A stretch of DNA of 64,000 bases from Microbacterium fluvii (GCF_025515205.1 NZ_JAOPFX010000002.1:372001-436000), one strand, 5' to 3'. Shown: positions 1 through 11,579, counted from the stretch's first letter. A program made the numbers and translations. Notes: generated from the sequence alone by a model not told the origin.

Positions 1-566
1 GCGTGCAGATCATGAAGCAGGCGTGGGAGACCGGCACGGCGACCCTCGACGGAAAGCACTTCCAGGTCGACGGTGCGATCGTGCAGCCGCTGCCCGTGCA
101 AGAAGGCGGCATCCCGATCTGGGTCGCCGGCGGCGGCGAGCGCAAGACACTGCGCACCGTCGCGCGCTACGCCGACTACGCGAACTGGGTGCCGGTGCTG
201 GCCGAGTTCACCCGCAAGCGCGAGATCCTCGCCGAGCACTGCGCGGCGGTCGGCCGCGACCTCGCCGAGATCACCCTGTCGACCAACTTCAACACGGTGA
301 TCGGCGAGACCGAGGCCGACGTCGCCGAGCGGCTCGACCGCATCGAGGCCCGCGTCGCGCCCTTCCTCGGCGATGCCACCGAGGGCTTCATGCGCGATTA
401 CCGCAACGGCACGGCGCTGGTGGGCACCCCCGCGCAGGTGATCGAGCGCATCCGCGAGATCCAGGGCGCGGGCATGACCTACGCGATCCACTACTTCCCC
501 GAGCACGCCTACGACCGCTCGGGCATCGAGCTGTTCGAGCGCGAGGTCATCCCCGCGCTGGCCTGA
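1..566 (+). CDS. LLM class (luciferase-like) F420/flavin-dependent oxidoreductase, 3' part
   Basis: The gene enters from the left edge and only its C-terminal 187 residues are present, so the true start is upstream. The visible part has the pattern of bacterial luciferase-like TIM-barrel oxidoreductases: a VAGGGERKTLRTVARYAD stretch, a middle section resembling 'AAVGRDLAEITLSTN', and a C-terminal GTPAQVIERIREIQGAG helix typical of F420-dependent LLM proteins. Members transfer hydride between F420H2 or FMNH2 and small organic substrates in the cytoplasm; the substrate here cannot be read. It ends 3 bp before the stop of the convergent DUF1801 gene. Family call good, cofactor uncertain. Confidence 0.8.
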   Translation, partial: VQIMKQAWETGTATLDGKHFQVDGAIVQPLPVQEGGIPIWVAGGGERKTLRTVARYADYANWVPVLAEFTRKREILAEHCAAVGRDLAEITLSTNFNTVIGETEADVAERLDRIEARVAPFLGDATEGFMRDYRNGTALVGTPAQVIERIREIQGAGMTYAIHYFPEHAYDRSGIELFEREVIPALA

Positions 567-569
567 GCC

Positions 570-1007
570 TCAGCCGGCGGCCCTGGCCACCAGCTCGCGC
601 AGCGTCTTCTCGACCGCCGGGGTCACCTCGATCACGGCATACGAGGTCGCCCACATCTCGCCGTCGTCGAGCAGCGCGTCTTCTTGGAAGCCGACGGTGC
701 CGTAGCGCGTGTCGAACTTCGAGGCGGGCTGGTAGAACACGACGACCTTGCCGTCGCGGGCGTAGGATGGAAAGCCGTACCAGGTCTTCGGGTCGAGCTG
801 CGGGGCGACCTCGGTCACGATGCGGTGCAGCGTCGAGGCGACCTCGCGATCGGTTCCCGAGAGCGCGTCGATCGCCTCGACGCACGCCTCGAGCTCCTTG
901 GCGAGCTTCGCAGCTCCCTTGAGTCCCTTCGAGGTGCGCAGCTCCTCGGCGCGCTGCTGCATCGCGGCGCGTTCGGCGTCGCTGAACCCGGTCTTGGTGT
1001 CGGCCAT
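570..1007 (-). CDS. DUF1801 / YdhG-like protein
   Basis: A 145-residue protein. The signature is a central WYGFPSYARDGKVVVFYQ segment followed by a VGFQEDALLDDGEMWAT strand and a C-terminal helix, which is the DUF1801 (YdhG/YjhG-like, SCP2-like fold) pattern. Bacillus relatives have been described as iron chaperones, but most family members have no established role. The N-terminal 45 residues are a charged helical extension. The start ATG lies 1 bp after the stop of the VOC gene, so the two are probably cotranscribed leftward from the regulator genes upstream. The stop is nearly shared with the convergent oxidoreductase (TGA-GCC-TCA). Confidence 0.75.
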   Translation of the reverse strand: MADTKTGFSDAERAAMQQRAEELRTSKGLKGAAKLAKELEACVEAIDALSGTDREVASTLHRIVTEVAPQLDPKTWYGFPSYARDGKVVVFYQPASKFDTRYGTVGFQEDALLDDGEMWATSYAVIEVTPAVEKTLRELVARAAG

Positions 1008-1008
1008 G

Positions 1009-1422
1009 TCAGGCCCCCTTCTGCTGGATGCGGATGAGATTGCCCGCGGGATCGCGGAAGGCCGCGTCGCGCACGCCGTAGTCCTGCTCGATCGGCTCCT
1101 GCACGATGTCGGCGCCGGCCGCCTCGATGCGCGCGAACGTGTCGTCGAGGTCGTCGGTGGCGAGGTTGACGCCGAAGTAGGAGCCCTTCGCGATGAGCTC
1201 GAGAAGCATCTCACGTTCGTCGTCGGAGATGTCGTGGCCGACGCCGGGCGGATGCAGCACGATCGCGGTATCGGGCTGGCCCTGCGGTCCCACGGTGATC
1301 CAGCGCATATCGGCGTAGCCGACGTCGAGGCGCACCTCGAAGCCGAGCACATCCCGGTAGAAGGCGAGGGAGGCGTCTGGGTCGGTGTGCGGCAGGAAGC
1401 TCGAGTGAATCGTGATGTCCAT
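1009..1422 (-). CDS. VOC family (glyoxalase/bleomycin-resistance fold) protein
   Basis: 137 residues, the usual size for a single-domain vicinal oxygen chelate protein. It begins with a typical first betaalphabeta unit (HTDPDASLAFYRDVLGFEVR) and ends with the family's GVRDAAFRDPAGNLIRIQQ strand. Such proteins act as metal-dependent lyases, dioxygenases or drug-binding proteins in the cytosol; no substrate can be inferred. It sits between an AraC-type regulator (4 bp away) and the DUF1801 gene (1 bp away). AraC-VOC-DUF1801 trios of this type are common in actinobacteria and Bacillus, which suggests the AraC protein regulates the pair. Confidence 0.8.
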   Translation of the reverse strand: MDITIHSSFLPHTDPDASLAFYRDVLGFEVRLDVGYADMRWITVGPQGQPDTAIVLHPPGVGHDISDDEREMLLELIAKGSYFGVNLATDDLDDTFARIEAAGADIVQEPIEQDYGVRDAAFRDPAGNLIRIQQKGA

Positions 1423-1426
1423 GCCC

Positions 1427-1864
1427 TCACGGTACGAGCGGTGCCCCCTGGCGCGCTTCTCGATTCCTGATCGGTTTGGTGATCTGCTTGGCGATGCACG
1501 GCAGCATCCCCGGTCTGAACTCCGCGCCGCGCTCGCGGTAGACGCTCGGCGGCACGCCGACCAGCTCGGTGAAGCGCGTGCTGAAGGTGCCCAGCGACTG
1601 ACACCCGACGGCGAAGCACACCTCGGTCACCGACAGGTCGCCGCGGCGCAGCAGGGTCATGGCGCGCTCGATGCGGCGGGTCATCAGGTACTGATAGGGC
1701 GACTCGCCGTAGGCGCGGACGAACTGGCGGCTGAGGTGCCCCGCAGACAGGTGCACCCCGCGGGCGAGCGTCTCGACGTCGAGCGGCTGGGCGTAATCGC
1801 GGTCCATCCGGTCCCGCACGCGCCGCAGCAGCACGAGGGTCTCAAGATCCGGGCGGTCGGGCAT
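1427..1864 (-). CDS. AraC-family transcriptional regulator (DNA-binding domain only)
   Basis: A short, 145-residue AraC protein consisting of little more than the double helix-turn-helix domain. HTH 1 lies near residues 25-50 (VETLARGVHLSAGHLSRQFV) and the second, more conserved helix pair near 75-110 (SVTEVCFAVGCQSLGTFSTRF). No ligand-binding domain is present. The ATG start overlaps the last 23 bp of the TetR gene, so translation is probably coupled to it. A downstream VOC gene 4 bp away is its most likely target or partner. Some AraC/VOC pairs of this build are stress-responsive; that role is inference. Confidence 0.85.
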   Translation of the reverse strand: MPDRPDLETLVLLRRVRDRMDRDYAQPLDVETLARGVHLSAGHLSRQFVRAYGESPYQYLMTRRIERAMTLLRRGDLSVTEVCFAVGCQSLGTFSTRFTELVGVPPSVYRERGAEFRPGMLPCIAKQITKPIRNREARQGAPLVP

Positions 1865-2492
1865 CTGCCGATGATCGCACGGCCTCGCCGGGCCCGCCAG
1901 GAGCGGCGAGTGCCGAGAAGAGCGCGTCGATCGTCGCGGCCATGTCGAGGTCGGGCTCCAGCATGAACTGCAGCTGCAGTCCGTCGGCGACCGCCTGCAG
2001 GATGCGGGCGAGCGTCTCGGGCGCGACGGCATCGGTCAACTCGCCGCCGGCCTGCTGCGAGGCGAGGGCGGCGGCGAAGGTCTCGCGCAGGCGCCGCCCG
2101 CGGTCGACGAAGTAGTCGTGGGCCGGATGCTGGGGGTCGGCGCCGTCGACGGCCAGCCGCGAGAACAGCTGCACGAGCCCCGGCACCTCGGCGTTGTGGC
2201 GCGTGACGGCGAGGTAGGCCTCGCGCATCTCGGGGAGGGCGGTGCCCTCGGCATCCCACGGTCCGTACGCCGCCCCATCGACCTCGTCGCGTTTGCGCAG
2301 GATCTCGGTGAAGAGCTCTTCTTTCGAGTCGAAGTAGTGCAGCAGGCCGGCCTGGCTGAGCCCCACGGCGTCGGCGATCTCTTTGACGGATGCCCCGCGA
2401 TAGCCCTCGCGCGCGACGACCTCGAGGGCGCGGGAGAGGATCTCTTCGCGCTTGGCGATGCCCTTGGCGTACGAGCCGCGCGTGCCGGTCAT
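1842..2492 (-). CDS. TetR-family transcriptional regulator
   Basis: 216 residues from the preferred ATG at 2492. The N-terminal TetR HTH is clear (residues ~15-60: KREEILSRALEVVAREG then SVKEIADAVGLSQAGLLHYF). The C-terminal half is a helical ligand domain of TetR_C_6 type. An in-frame start 48 bp upstream exists but would lie across a perfect inverted repeat (2501-2520) that looks like its operator, so the shorter form is preferred. It is divergent from the GH3 gene, whose -35 box overlaps that repeat; it therefore probably represses the GH3 gene and itself, with a sugar or glycoside as inducer. Overlaps the AraC gene by 23 bp. Confidence 0.88.
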   Translation of the reverse strand: MTGTRGSYAKGIAKREEILSRALEVVAREGYRGASVKEIADAVGLSQAGLLHYFDSKEELFTEILRKRDEVDGAAYGPWDAEGTALPEMREAYLAVTRHNAEVPGLVQLFSRLAVDGADPQHPAHDYFVDRGRRLRETFAAALASQQAGGELTDAVAPETLARILQAVADGLQLQFMLEPDLDMAATIDALFSALAAPGGPGEAVRSSADARPPGS

Positions 2493-2500
2493 ACCGAGAG

Positions 2501-2520
2501 TCAACCGCACCGACGGTTGA
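2501..2520. promoter_or_regulatory. Candidate TetR operator
   Basis: Perfect inverted repeat TCAACCG-N6-CGGTTGA between the divergent TetR and GH3 genes. Its right arm overlaps the -35 box of the GH3 promoter (2517-2522), so binding would block transcription of the glucosidase. A second, weaker repeat AAAACC-N11-GGTTTT (2526-2548) lies across the -10. Assignment to this TetR protein is by position. Confidence 0.6.
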
Positions 2521-2545
2521 ACTTCAAAACCTAGTGTCATATGGT
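2517..2545 (+). promoter_or_regulatory. Sigma70-type promoter of the GH3 beta-glucosidase
   Basis: TTGAAC (2517-2522) and TATGGT (2540-2545) separated by exactly 17 bp, followed about 40 bp later by the start ATG at 2585. The -35 box shares four bases with the right arm of the 2501-2520 palindrome. Confidence 0.6.
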
Positions 2546-2584
2546 TTTTCTGACGGCCAGGGCGGCCGCCGAGAGGAGACGTGG

Positions 2585-4870
2585 ATGTCCGACACCTCGA
2601 GCACCGAGGCGCTCGTCGCCGAGCTCACCCTGGACGAGAAGGCGGCGCTGACCAGCGGCCTCGACTTCTGGCACACGAAGCCGATCGAGCGGCTCGGCAT
2701 CCCCTCGATCATGGTCACCGACGGTCCGCACGGTCTGCGCAAGCAGGCGGAGGGCGGCGACCACCTGGGGCTCGGCTCGTCGGTGCCGGCGACGTGCTTC
2801 CCGCCGGCTGTCGGCCTCGGCTCGTCGTGGGACGTCGAGCTCGTCGAGCGCGTCGGGCAGGCCCTCGGCGTGGAGACCGCGATCGAGAACGTCGGGGTGC
2901 TGCTGGGTCCCGGCATCAACATCAAGCGCTCGCCGCTGTGCGGTCGCAACTTCGAGTACCTCTCCGAAGATCCGATCATCTCGGGCGTCATCGGTGCGGC
3001 GCTCGTGCGGGGCATCCAGTCGCAGGGCGTGGGCACCTCGCTCAAGCACTTCGCCGCGAACAACCAGGAGAGCGACCGCATGCGGGCGAGCTCCGACATC
3101 GACCCCCGGCCGCTGCGCGAGATCTACCTGCGCGGCTTCGAGCGGGTCGTCACCGACGCGCAGCCGTGGACGGTCATGTGCTCCTACAACCGCATCAACG
3201 GCGTCTACGCGTCGGAGGACCCGTGGCTGCTCACCCGGGTGCTGCGCGACGAGTGGGGCTTCGAGGGGCTCGTGGTCAGCGACTGGGGCGCCGTGAACGA
3301 CCGCGTGGTGGGTCTTCCGGCCGGTCTCGACCTCGAGATGCCGTCGTCGGGCGGCCGCACCGACGCGCAGCTGGTCGCCGCCGTCGAGGGCGGCACGCTC
3401 GACGAGAGCGCGCTCGACCTCGCGGCCCTTCGCATCGTCGACCTCGTGCGCAAGACGCAGGAGGGCGCGGGCCGCATCGCCGGCCCCCTCGACGTCGACG
3501 CGCACCACGCCCTGGCCCGTGAGGCGGCCGGCCGCTCGATCGTGCTGCTGCGCAACGACGCCGTCGACGGCGAACCGCTGCTGCCGCTGCGCCGCGACGC
3601 GAACATCGCCGTCATCGGCGCGTTCGCCGAGAAGCCGCGCTACCAGGGCGCCGGGTCGTCGATGATCAACCCCACCCGCCTCGACCGTGCGCTCGACGAG
3701 ATCCGTGCGCTCGCAGGCGGCGAGGTCGCGTACGCCGCCGGATTCAGCATCGAGAAGGATGCCGCAGCCGACGAGACCGCGCGCCTGCGCGATGAGGCGG
3801 TGGCGGCCGCATCCGCTGCAGACGTCACCGTCGTGTTCGCGGGCCTGCCCGCGCGCCTCGAGTCCGAGGGCTACGACCGCACCGACATCGACCTGCCGGC
3901 CGACCAGCTCGCCCTCATCGACGCGGTCGTCGCGGCCAACCCGCGCACCGTCGTCGTGCTCTCCAACGGCGGCGTCGTCGCGCTGCCGTTCGCGGGCCGC
4001 GTGCCGGCGATCGTGGAGGGGTGGCTGCTCGGACAGGCGGGCGGCGGGGCGACCGCCGACGTGCTGTTCGGCGTCGTGAACCCGTCGGGCAAGCTCACCG
4101 AGACCATTCCGGTGCGCCTCTCCGACACCCCGGCGTTCCTCGACTTCCCCGGGGAGTTCTCGCACGTGCGCTACGGCGAGGGGCTGTTCGTCGGCTACCG
4201 CTGGTACGACGCGCGCGGCCTCGAGGTGGCCTTCCCATTCGGGTACGGCCTGTCGTACACGACGTTCGCCTACGCGGATGCCGCGGCCACCGTGACCGCC
4301 GACGGCGACGTCGAGGTGCGCGTCGCGATCACCAACACCGGCGCGGTCGCCGGCCGCGAGGTCGTGCAGGCCTACGCCGCGCTCCCCGGCGGCACGGTGC
4401 AGCGCCCGCAGCGCGAGCTGAAGTCGTTCGCCGTCGTCGAGCTGCAGCCGGGCGAGACCCGCGAGGCCGTGCTCACCGTGCGCCGCGCCGACCTCGCCTA
4501 CTGGGACGTGCGCGTCGACCGCTGGGTCGTCGAGGGAGGCCGGTACCTCATCGAGGTCGGCGCCTCGAGCCGCGACCTCCGCTCGTCGGCGGCGGTCGAG
4601 GTCGACGGCGACGCCGTGCAGGTGCCGCTCAGCCGCGACTCGTCGCTCGGCGAGGTCATGGCCCACCCGATCGCGGGCCCCGTGGTGCAGGCTGCGATGG
4701 CTCAGATGGCGGGCGCCCTCGAGGGCGCGGGCGACATCTTCGCCGACCAGGAGGCCGTGCAGCAGATGATGGCCTCGTTCCCGATCGGCCGCATCGGCAT
4801 GTTCGGGGCAGAGGGCATCAGCCCAGAGATGATCGACGGCCTGATCGCGATGGCGAACGGGGCCGCATAG
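2585..4870 (+). CDS. Glycoside hydrolase family 3 beta-glucosidase-type enzyme
   Basis: 761 residues. The ATG at 2585 follows GAGAGGAGAC at good spacing; no signal peptide, so the enzyme is cytoplasmic. Order: GH3 N-terminal barrel (residues ~1-290) with LCGRNFEYLSEDP, KHFAAN and the nucleophile motif VVSDWGAVND, in which Asp233 is the predicted nucleophile; GH3 C-terminal domain (~320-520); and fibronectin III-like domain (~560-640). A C-terminal tail of about 75 residues rich in Met/Ala (VQQMMASFPIGRIGMFG) extends beyond the FnIII domain, as seen in some actinobacterial GH3 enzymes. It probably releases glucose or a related sugar from imported oligosaccharides or glycosides; exact specificity is not readable. 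Controlled by the divergent TetR. Confidence 0.92.
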   Translation: MSDTSSTEALVAELTLDEKAALTSGLDFWHTKPIERLGIPSIMVTDGPHGLRKQAEGGDHLGLGSSVPATCFPPAVGLGSSWDVELVERVGQALGVETAIENVGVLLGPGINIKRSPLCGRNFEYLSEDPIISGVIGAALVRGIQSQGVGTSLKHFAANNQESDRMRASSDIDPRPLREIYLRGFERVVTDAQPWTVMCSYNRINGVYASEDPWLLTRVLRDEWGFEGLVVSDWGAVNDRVVGLPAGLDLEMPSSGGRTDAQLVAAVEGGTLDESALDLAALRIVDLVRKTQEGAGRIAGPLDVDAHHALAREAAGRSIVLLRNDAVDGEPLLPLRRDANIAVIGAFAEKPRYQGAGSSMINPTRLDRALDEIRALAGGEVAYAAGFSIEKDAAADETARLRDEAVAAASAADVTVVFAGLPARLESEGYDRTDIDLPADQLALIDAVVAANPRTVVVLSNGGVVALPFAGRVPAIVEGWLLGQAGGGATADVLFGVVNPSGKLTETIPVRLSDTPAFLDFPGEFSHVRYGEGLFVGYRWYDARGLEVAFPFGYGLSYTTFAYADAAATVTADGDVEVRVAITNTGAVAGREVVQAYAALPGGTVQRPQRELKSFAVVELQPGETREAVLTVRRADLAYWDVRVDRWVVEGGRYLIEVGASSRDLRSSAAVEVDGDAVQVPLSRDSSLGEVMAHPIAGPVVQAAMAQMAGALEGAGDIFADQEAVQQMMASFPIGRIGMFGAEGISPEMIDGLIAMANGAA

Positions 4871-4872
4871 GG

Positions 4873-6920
<2,048 letters not shown>

Positions 6921-6924
<4 letters not shown>

Positions 6925-8096
6925 AGTTCGATTCCTTCCACGGCGGCGCGCAGGCGCTCTGCGGCGGTCTCGGGGGGCACATCGCCGATCCAGGCGCCCA
7001 TGGCGGCCTCGGAGCCGGCGAGGTACTTGAGCTTGTCGGCGGCGCGGCGGGGGCTGGTCAGCTGCAGGTTGAGCCGCACCGTGTCGCGCCCGCGGTTCAC
7101 GGGGGCCTGGTGCCACGCGGCGATGTAGGGGGTGGGGGTGTCGTAGAGCGCGTCGACGCCTCGGAGCAGCCGCAGATAGAACGGCGCGAGCTCGTCGCGC
7201 TCGGCGTCGGTGAGGCCCGTGAAGTCGGCGACCTGGCGGTGCGGCAGCACGTGCAGCTCGATCGGCCAGCGCGCGGCGAACGGCACGAATGCCGTCCAGT
7301 GCTCGCCCCGCAGCACGACGCGGGGGCCCTGCTGCTCGAACTCGAGGATGCGCGCGAACAGGTCGGGCGAGGTGCCCTCGATGCTGGCCAGCAGCCGCTG
7401 CGTGCGCGGCGTGATGTAGGGGTAGGAGTAGATCTGCCCGTGTGGGTGGTGGAGGGTCACCCCGATCGCCTCGCCGCGGTTCTCGAACGGGAAGACCTGC
7501 TCGATGCCCGGCAGTGCCGAGAGGGCCGCAGTGCGGTCTGCCCATGCCTCGATGACGGTGCGGGCGCGGGTGACCGACTGCGTGCCGAACGATCCTGCGT
7601 GCTCTGGACTGAAGCACACGACCTCGCAGCGGCCGACGCTCGAGCGGGTGCGGCCGAGGCCCAGGGCGTCGAGGTCGTCGAGTCCGCGGGGCGGGTCGGC
7701 GGCGGCGGGTGCGTCGCCGGTGGCGACGGCCAGCGCGGGGCCGAACGACGGCGACTTGTTCTCGAAGACGGCGACGTCGTAGCGGGAGGGGATCTCACTC
7801 GGGTTCGTCGGCGTCTGCGGTGCGAGCGGGTCGAGCTCCGCCGGCGGCAGGAAGGCGCGGTTCTGGCGGGCGGCGGCGACCGAGACCCAGTCGCCGGTGA
7901 GCACGTCCTGACGCATCGTGGCCGTCGCCGGCCGCGGGTCGACCTCGCGGGCGTCGACGGCGCGGTCGGGGCCGAGCGTCGTGTCGGGGTCGTCGAAGTA
8001 GATGAGCTCGCGCCCGTCGGCGAGGCGCGTGGGACGCTTGACGACACCGGCGCCGAGCGTCGTGGGCTCGGCCGGGGGGAACGCAGCGGAAGTCAT
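6921..8096 (-). CDS. galT: Galactose-1-phosphate uridylyltransferase
   Basis: 391 residues from the ATG at 8096. Converts UDP-glucose plus galactose-1-phosphate to glucose-1-phosphate plus UDP-galactose. The active-site motif HHPHGQIYSYPY, containing the uridylylated His, is intact, and the C-terminal HVLPHR region is also present. The ATG sits 6 nt after a TACCGT -10 box whose -35 (TTGACG) lies 17 bp upstream, so the mRNA is probably leaderless. It precedes galK with a 4-bp overlap. The promoter's -35 lies inside the likely LacI-type operator, consistent with repression in the absence of galactose. Confidence 0.96.
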
Positions 8097-8102
8097 GTCT
8101 CG

Positions 8103-8134
8103 ACGGTAGCAAGAGATCGTGTTATCGTCAACAT
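8103..8134 (-). promoter_or_regulatory. galT promoter with embedded LacI-type operator
   Basis: On the minus strand, TTGACG (8131-8126), 17-bp spacer, TACCGT (8108-8103), then 6 nt to the galT ATG. The 16-bp segment 8119-8134 matches the perfect galE palindrome (10159-10174) at 13 of 16 positions. On the plus strand the same operator precedes a TAGACT box (8138-8143) that would serve the regulator gene, so one site can control both directions. Confidence 0.6.
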
Positions 8135-8170
8135 GGTTAGACTCGACGGAGTTCAGCACGGGAGGCGCGC

Positions 8171-9157
8171 ATGGCTGCCAAGAGGGTCTCGATGGCCGAT
8201 GTGGCCGCGGAGGCGGGGGTGTCGGGGCAGACGGTGTCGCGCGTCGTCAACGACAGTCCGCGGGTCGACCCCGCCACGCGTGCGCGCGTCGAAGAGGCGA
8301 TGGAGCGGCTCGGCTATCGCATGCATCGCGCGGCCCGCGCCCTGCGCACCGGCCGCACGCACACGATCGGCCTCGTCGTCTCGACGCTCGCGACCGTCGG
8401 CAACTCGCGCATGCTGCAGGCGGTGACGGATGCGGCTGCCGCCCGCGATTACGGCGTCACGGTCGCGACCCTCGCCGCCGGCGCCTCGGTCGACGATGCG
8501 TTCGAGCGCCTGCACGACCAAGGAGTCGACGGGGCGATCGTGCTCAACGAGGCGACGGCCTCCCTGCACGACACCGATGTGCCCGCCGGGCTCGACCTCG
8601 TCGTTGTCGACGCGCCGTCGTCCGACGGCGCCGACCTCACGATCGTGCAGTCCGATCACGCCGGCGGAGCACGCAAGGCCGTCGAGCACCTGCTCGGACT
8701 CGGCCACGCGACCGTGCATCACCTCGCCGGTCCCGCGGACTCCTACGCCTCCCGCGAGCGCGAGCACGGGTGGCGCGACGCACTCGCGGGGCGCGAGGTG
8801 CCCGAGGTGCTTCGGGGAGACTGGAGCGCCGCGTCGGGGTTCGCCGCAGCATCCGGCCTGGACCCTGCCGCCACGGCGCTGTTCGCCGCGAACGACCAGA
8901 TGGCCCTCGGTGCGCTGCGCGCGCTCGCCGAGGCGGGGCGCGATGTGCCGGGCCTCGTGAGCGTCGTCGGGTTCGACGATGTGGCCGACGCCGGCGAGTA
9001 CCGCCCGCCGCTGACGACGGTGCGACAGGACTTCGACGCGCTCGGCGAGCTCGCCGTCACGGCCCTCATCGCGCGCATCGAGGGCAGCTCCACACACGTG
9101 CACGGACGAGTGCCGACCTCGCTCGTGGTGAGGTCGAGCACCGCGGCGCCGCGCTGA
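8171..9157 (+). CDS. LacI-family regulator of galactose genes (probable)
   Basis: 328 residues. N-terminal LacI HTH with hinge (SMADVAAEAGVSGQTVSRVV, then ~50-60 hinge helix), followed by a periplasmic-binding-protein-like effector domain ending in the usual VVGFDDVADAGEYRPPLTTV strand. RBS GGGAGG is well placed before the ATG. It is divergent from galTK and convergent with galE, and a shared operator-like palindrome occurs in front of both target units and its own promoter. By position and site sharing it is the galactose repressor of this locus; the inducer (galactose or a galactoside) is inferred. Confidence 0.88.
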   Translation: MAAKRVSMADVAAEAGVSGQTVSRVVNDSPRVDPATRARVEEAMERLGYRMHRAARALRTGRTHTIGLVVSTLATVGNSRMLQAVTDAAAARDYGVTVATLAAGASVDDAFERLHDQGVDGAIVLNEATASLHDTDVPAGLDLVVVDAPSSDGADLTIVQSDHAGGARKAVEHLLGLGHATVHHLAGPADSYASREREHGWRDALAGREVPEVLRGDWSAASGFAAASGLDPAATALFAANDQMALGALRALAEAGRDVPGLVSVVGFDDVADAGEYRPPLTTVRQDFDALGELAVTALIARIEGSSTHVHGRVPTSLVVRSSTAAPR

Positions 9158-9159
9158 GC

Positions 9160-10137
<978 letters not shown>

Positions 10138-10158
10138 GCGTCCTCCTCGTTTCGAACC

Positions 10159-10174
10159 ATGTTGACGTCAACAT
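10159..10174. promoter_or_regulatory. Operator upstream of galE
   Basis: Perfect 16-bp palindrome ATGTTGACGTCAACAT. A 13-of-16 match lies in the galT/regulator intergenic region (8119-8134), and the match extends into the flanks (AACCATGTTGACG is common to both). On the galE strand a TAGGAT box lies just upstream of it, so a bound repressor would sit at or just after the transcription start. Confidence 0.65.
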
Positions 10175-10273
10175 CCTACGCGATATCCGGATGCGGCGCA
10201 CCGTCCACGAGCCTATCGGCGCACTCGCGCGGCGTGGGAGGATCGATCGCCTGGCATGCGGAGAGGAGCGCCG

Positions 10274-11464
10274 GTGACGACAGTGGTGATCGCCCCCGAC
10301 GGGTTCAAGGGCTCGATCGCGGCCGCGGATGCGGCATCCGCCCTCGCCGACGGCTGGCGGTCGGTGCAGCCCGATGCCGACATCGTGGTGCGGCCGATGG
10401 CCGACGGCGGCGAGGGCACGCTCGCGGCGTTCGCGGCTGCCGTGCCCGGCGCGCGGCGGATGCCGGTGCGCGTGAGCGGGCCCGCCGGCGATGTCGTCGA
10501 CGCGGCATGGCTGCTGCTGCCGGACGCCACCGGCGTCGTGGAACTCGCCTCGACGAGCGGCATCGAACTGCTCGGCGACCGGCGGCTGCCGTGGGACGCC
10601 GACACGACGGGGTTCGGCCAGGCCATCGCCGCGGCGCTCGATGCCGGCGCGCGCCGGCTCGTGCTCGGCATCGGCTCGAGCGCCTCGACCGATGGCGGCG
10701 TGGGGATGCTGTCGGCCCTGGGCGCCCGATTCGTCGATGCCGCGGGGGCTGCGGTGGCGCGCGGCGCGCGCGGGCTGGTGCGGCTCGCGGCGGTCGACCT
10801 CGTGGGCCTGCGGCCGCTGCCCCCGGAGGGCGTCGTCGTGCTGAGCGATGTGACCCACCCGCTGCTCGGGCCTTCGGGCGCGGCCGCCGTGTTCGGGCCG
10901 CAGAAGGGGTTCGCCCACGACGAGCTCGCCGCGGCCGATGCCGGCCTGGTTCGGCTCGCGGACGTGCTGGGTACGGTGCACCGTGGCGTCGACCTGGTCG
11001 TGCCCGGCTCCGCCGACCTGGCCGCGCCCGGCCCCGCCGACCTGGCCGCGCCCGGCTCCGCCGCCCTGGCCGTGCCCGGCTCCGCGACCCCGGGCGCCGG
11101 CGCCGCCGGCGGCACCGGCTTCGGCCTGCTCGCGTGGGGTGCGCGGCTCGTGCCGGGCTCGGCCGAAGTGGCCGAGCTGATCGGGCTGCCCGACGCCCTC
11201 GCCCGCGCCGACGTCGTGATCACGGGCGAGGGTTCGTTCGACGGACAGTCCGCCGCCGGCAAGGCGCCCGCCCGTGTGACAGAGCTCGCCGCATCCGCCG
11301 GAGTGCCCGCGCTGCTGGTCGCCGGACGCATCGCCCCCGACGCCGATCTCGGGGGTTTCGCCGCGGCCCTCTCGCTCACCGAACTGGCGGGTTCACCCGC
11401 ATCCGCCCTCGCCGATCCCGCCCGCTGGCTGCGCGCTGCCGGCGTCGCCCTCGCCCGCCGCTGA
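10274..11464 (+). CDS. Glycerate kinase (GlxK/GarK family)
   Basis: 396 residues from the GTG at 10274, which follows GGAGAGGAG; an ATG 18 bp upstream would place that RBS inside the coding region. Family hallmarks are IAPDGFKGS at the start, MADGGEGT near residue 45, GIGSSASTDGG near 140 and GEGSFDGQS near 320. Phosphorylates D-glycerate with ATP in the cytosol (2-kinase class by family). Unusual: residues ~240-275 are a Pro/Ala/Gly-rich repeat made by three tandem 24-bp units (11003-11074), inserted between conserved blocks, and probably an expanded surface loop. Stands alone between galE (divergent) and the ROK gene. Confidence 0.9.
   Translation: MTTVVIAPDGFKGSIAAADAASALADGWRSVQPDADIVVRPMADGGEGTLAAFAAAVPGARRMPVRVSGPAGDVVDAAWLLLPDATGVVELASTSGIELLGDRRLPWDADTTGFGQAIAAALDAGARRLVLGIGSSASTDGGVGMLSALGARFVDAAGAAVARGARGLVRLAAVDLVGLRPLPPEGVVVLSDVTHPLLGPSGAAAVFGPQKGFAHDELAAADAGLVRLADVLGTVHRGVDLVVPGSADLAAPGPADLAAPGSAALAVPGSATPGAGAAGGTGFGLLAWGARLVPGSAEVAELIGLPDALARADVVITGEGSFDGQSAAGKAPARVTELAASAGVPALLVAGRIAPDADLGGFAAALSLTELAGSPASALADPARWLRAAGVALARR
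11003..11089 (+). repeat. In-frame 24-bp minisatellite in the glycerate kinase gene
   Basis: Three 24-bp units (11003-11026, 11027-11050, 11051-11074) and a partial fourth unit to 11089, each encoding a variant of the octapeptide PGSADLAA. Unit length is a multiple of three, so copy-number change would not shift the frame. Confidence 0.85.
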
Positions 11465-11471
11465 CCCTCCT

Positions 11472-11537
11472 CCCGCGACTTGGCAGCTGTTGCCGCTTGC
11501 CCGCCCGAAATGGCGACCAAAGGTGCCAAGTCGCGGG
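11472..11537. repeat. 66-bp palindromic repeat, family A, copy 1
   Basis: Fourteen-base perfect arms CCCGCGACTTGGCA / TGCCAAGTCGCGGG enclosing a 38-nt centre. It begins 8 bp after the glycerate kinase stop. The same element recurs at 11580-11645 and, inverted and slightly diverged, at 22456-22521. It could act as a transcript-end hairpin as well as a dispersed repeat. Confidence 0.8.
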
Positions 11538-11579
11538 GTGAGGGGCTCCGATGGGCGAGGTTCTGATGCCCGCTTCCCT

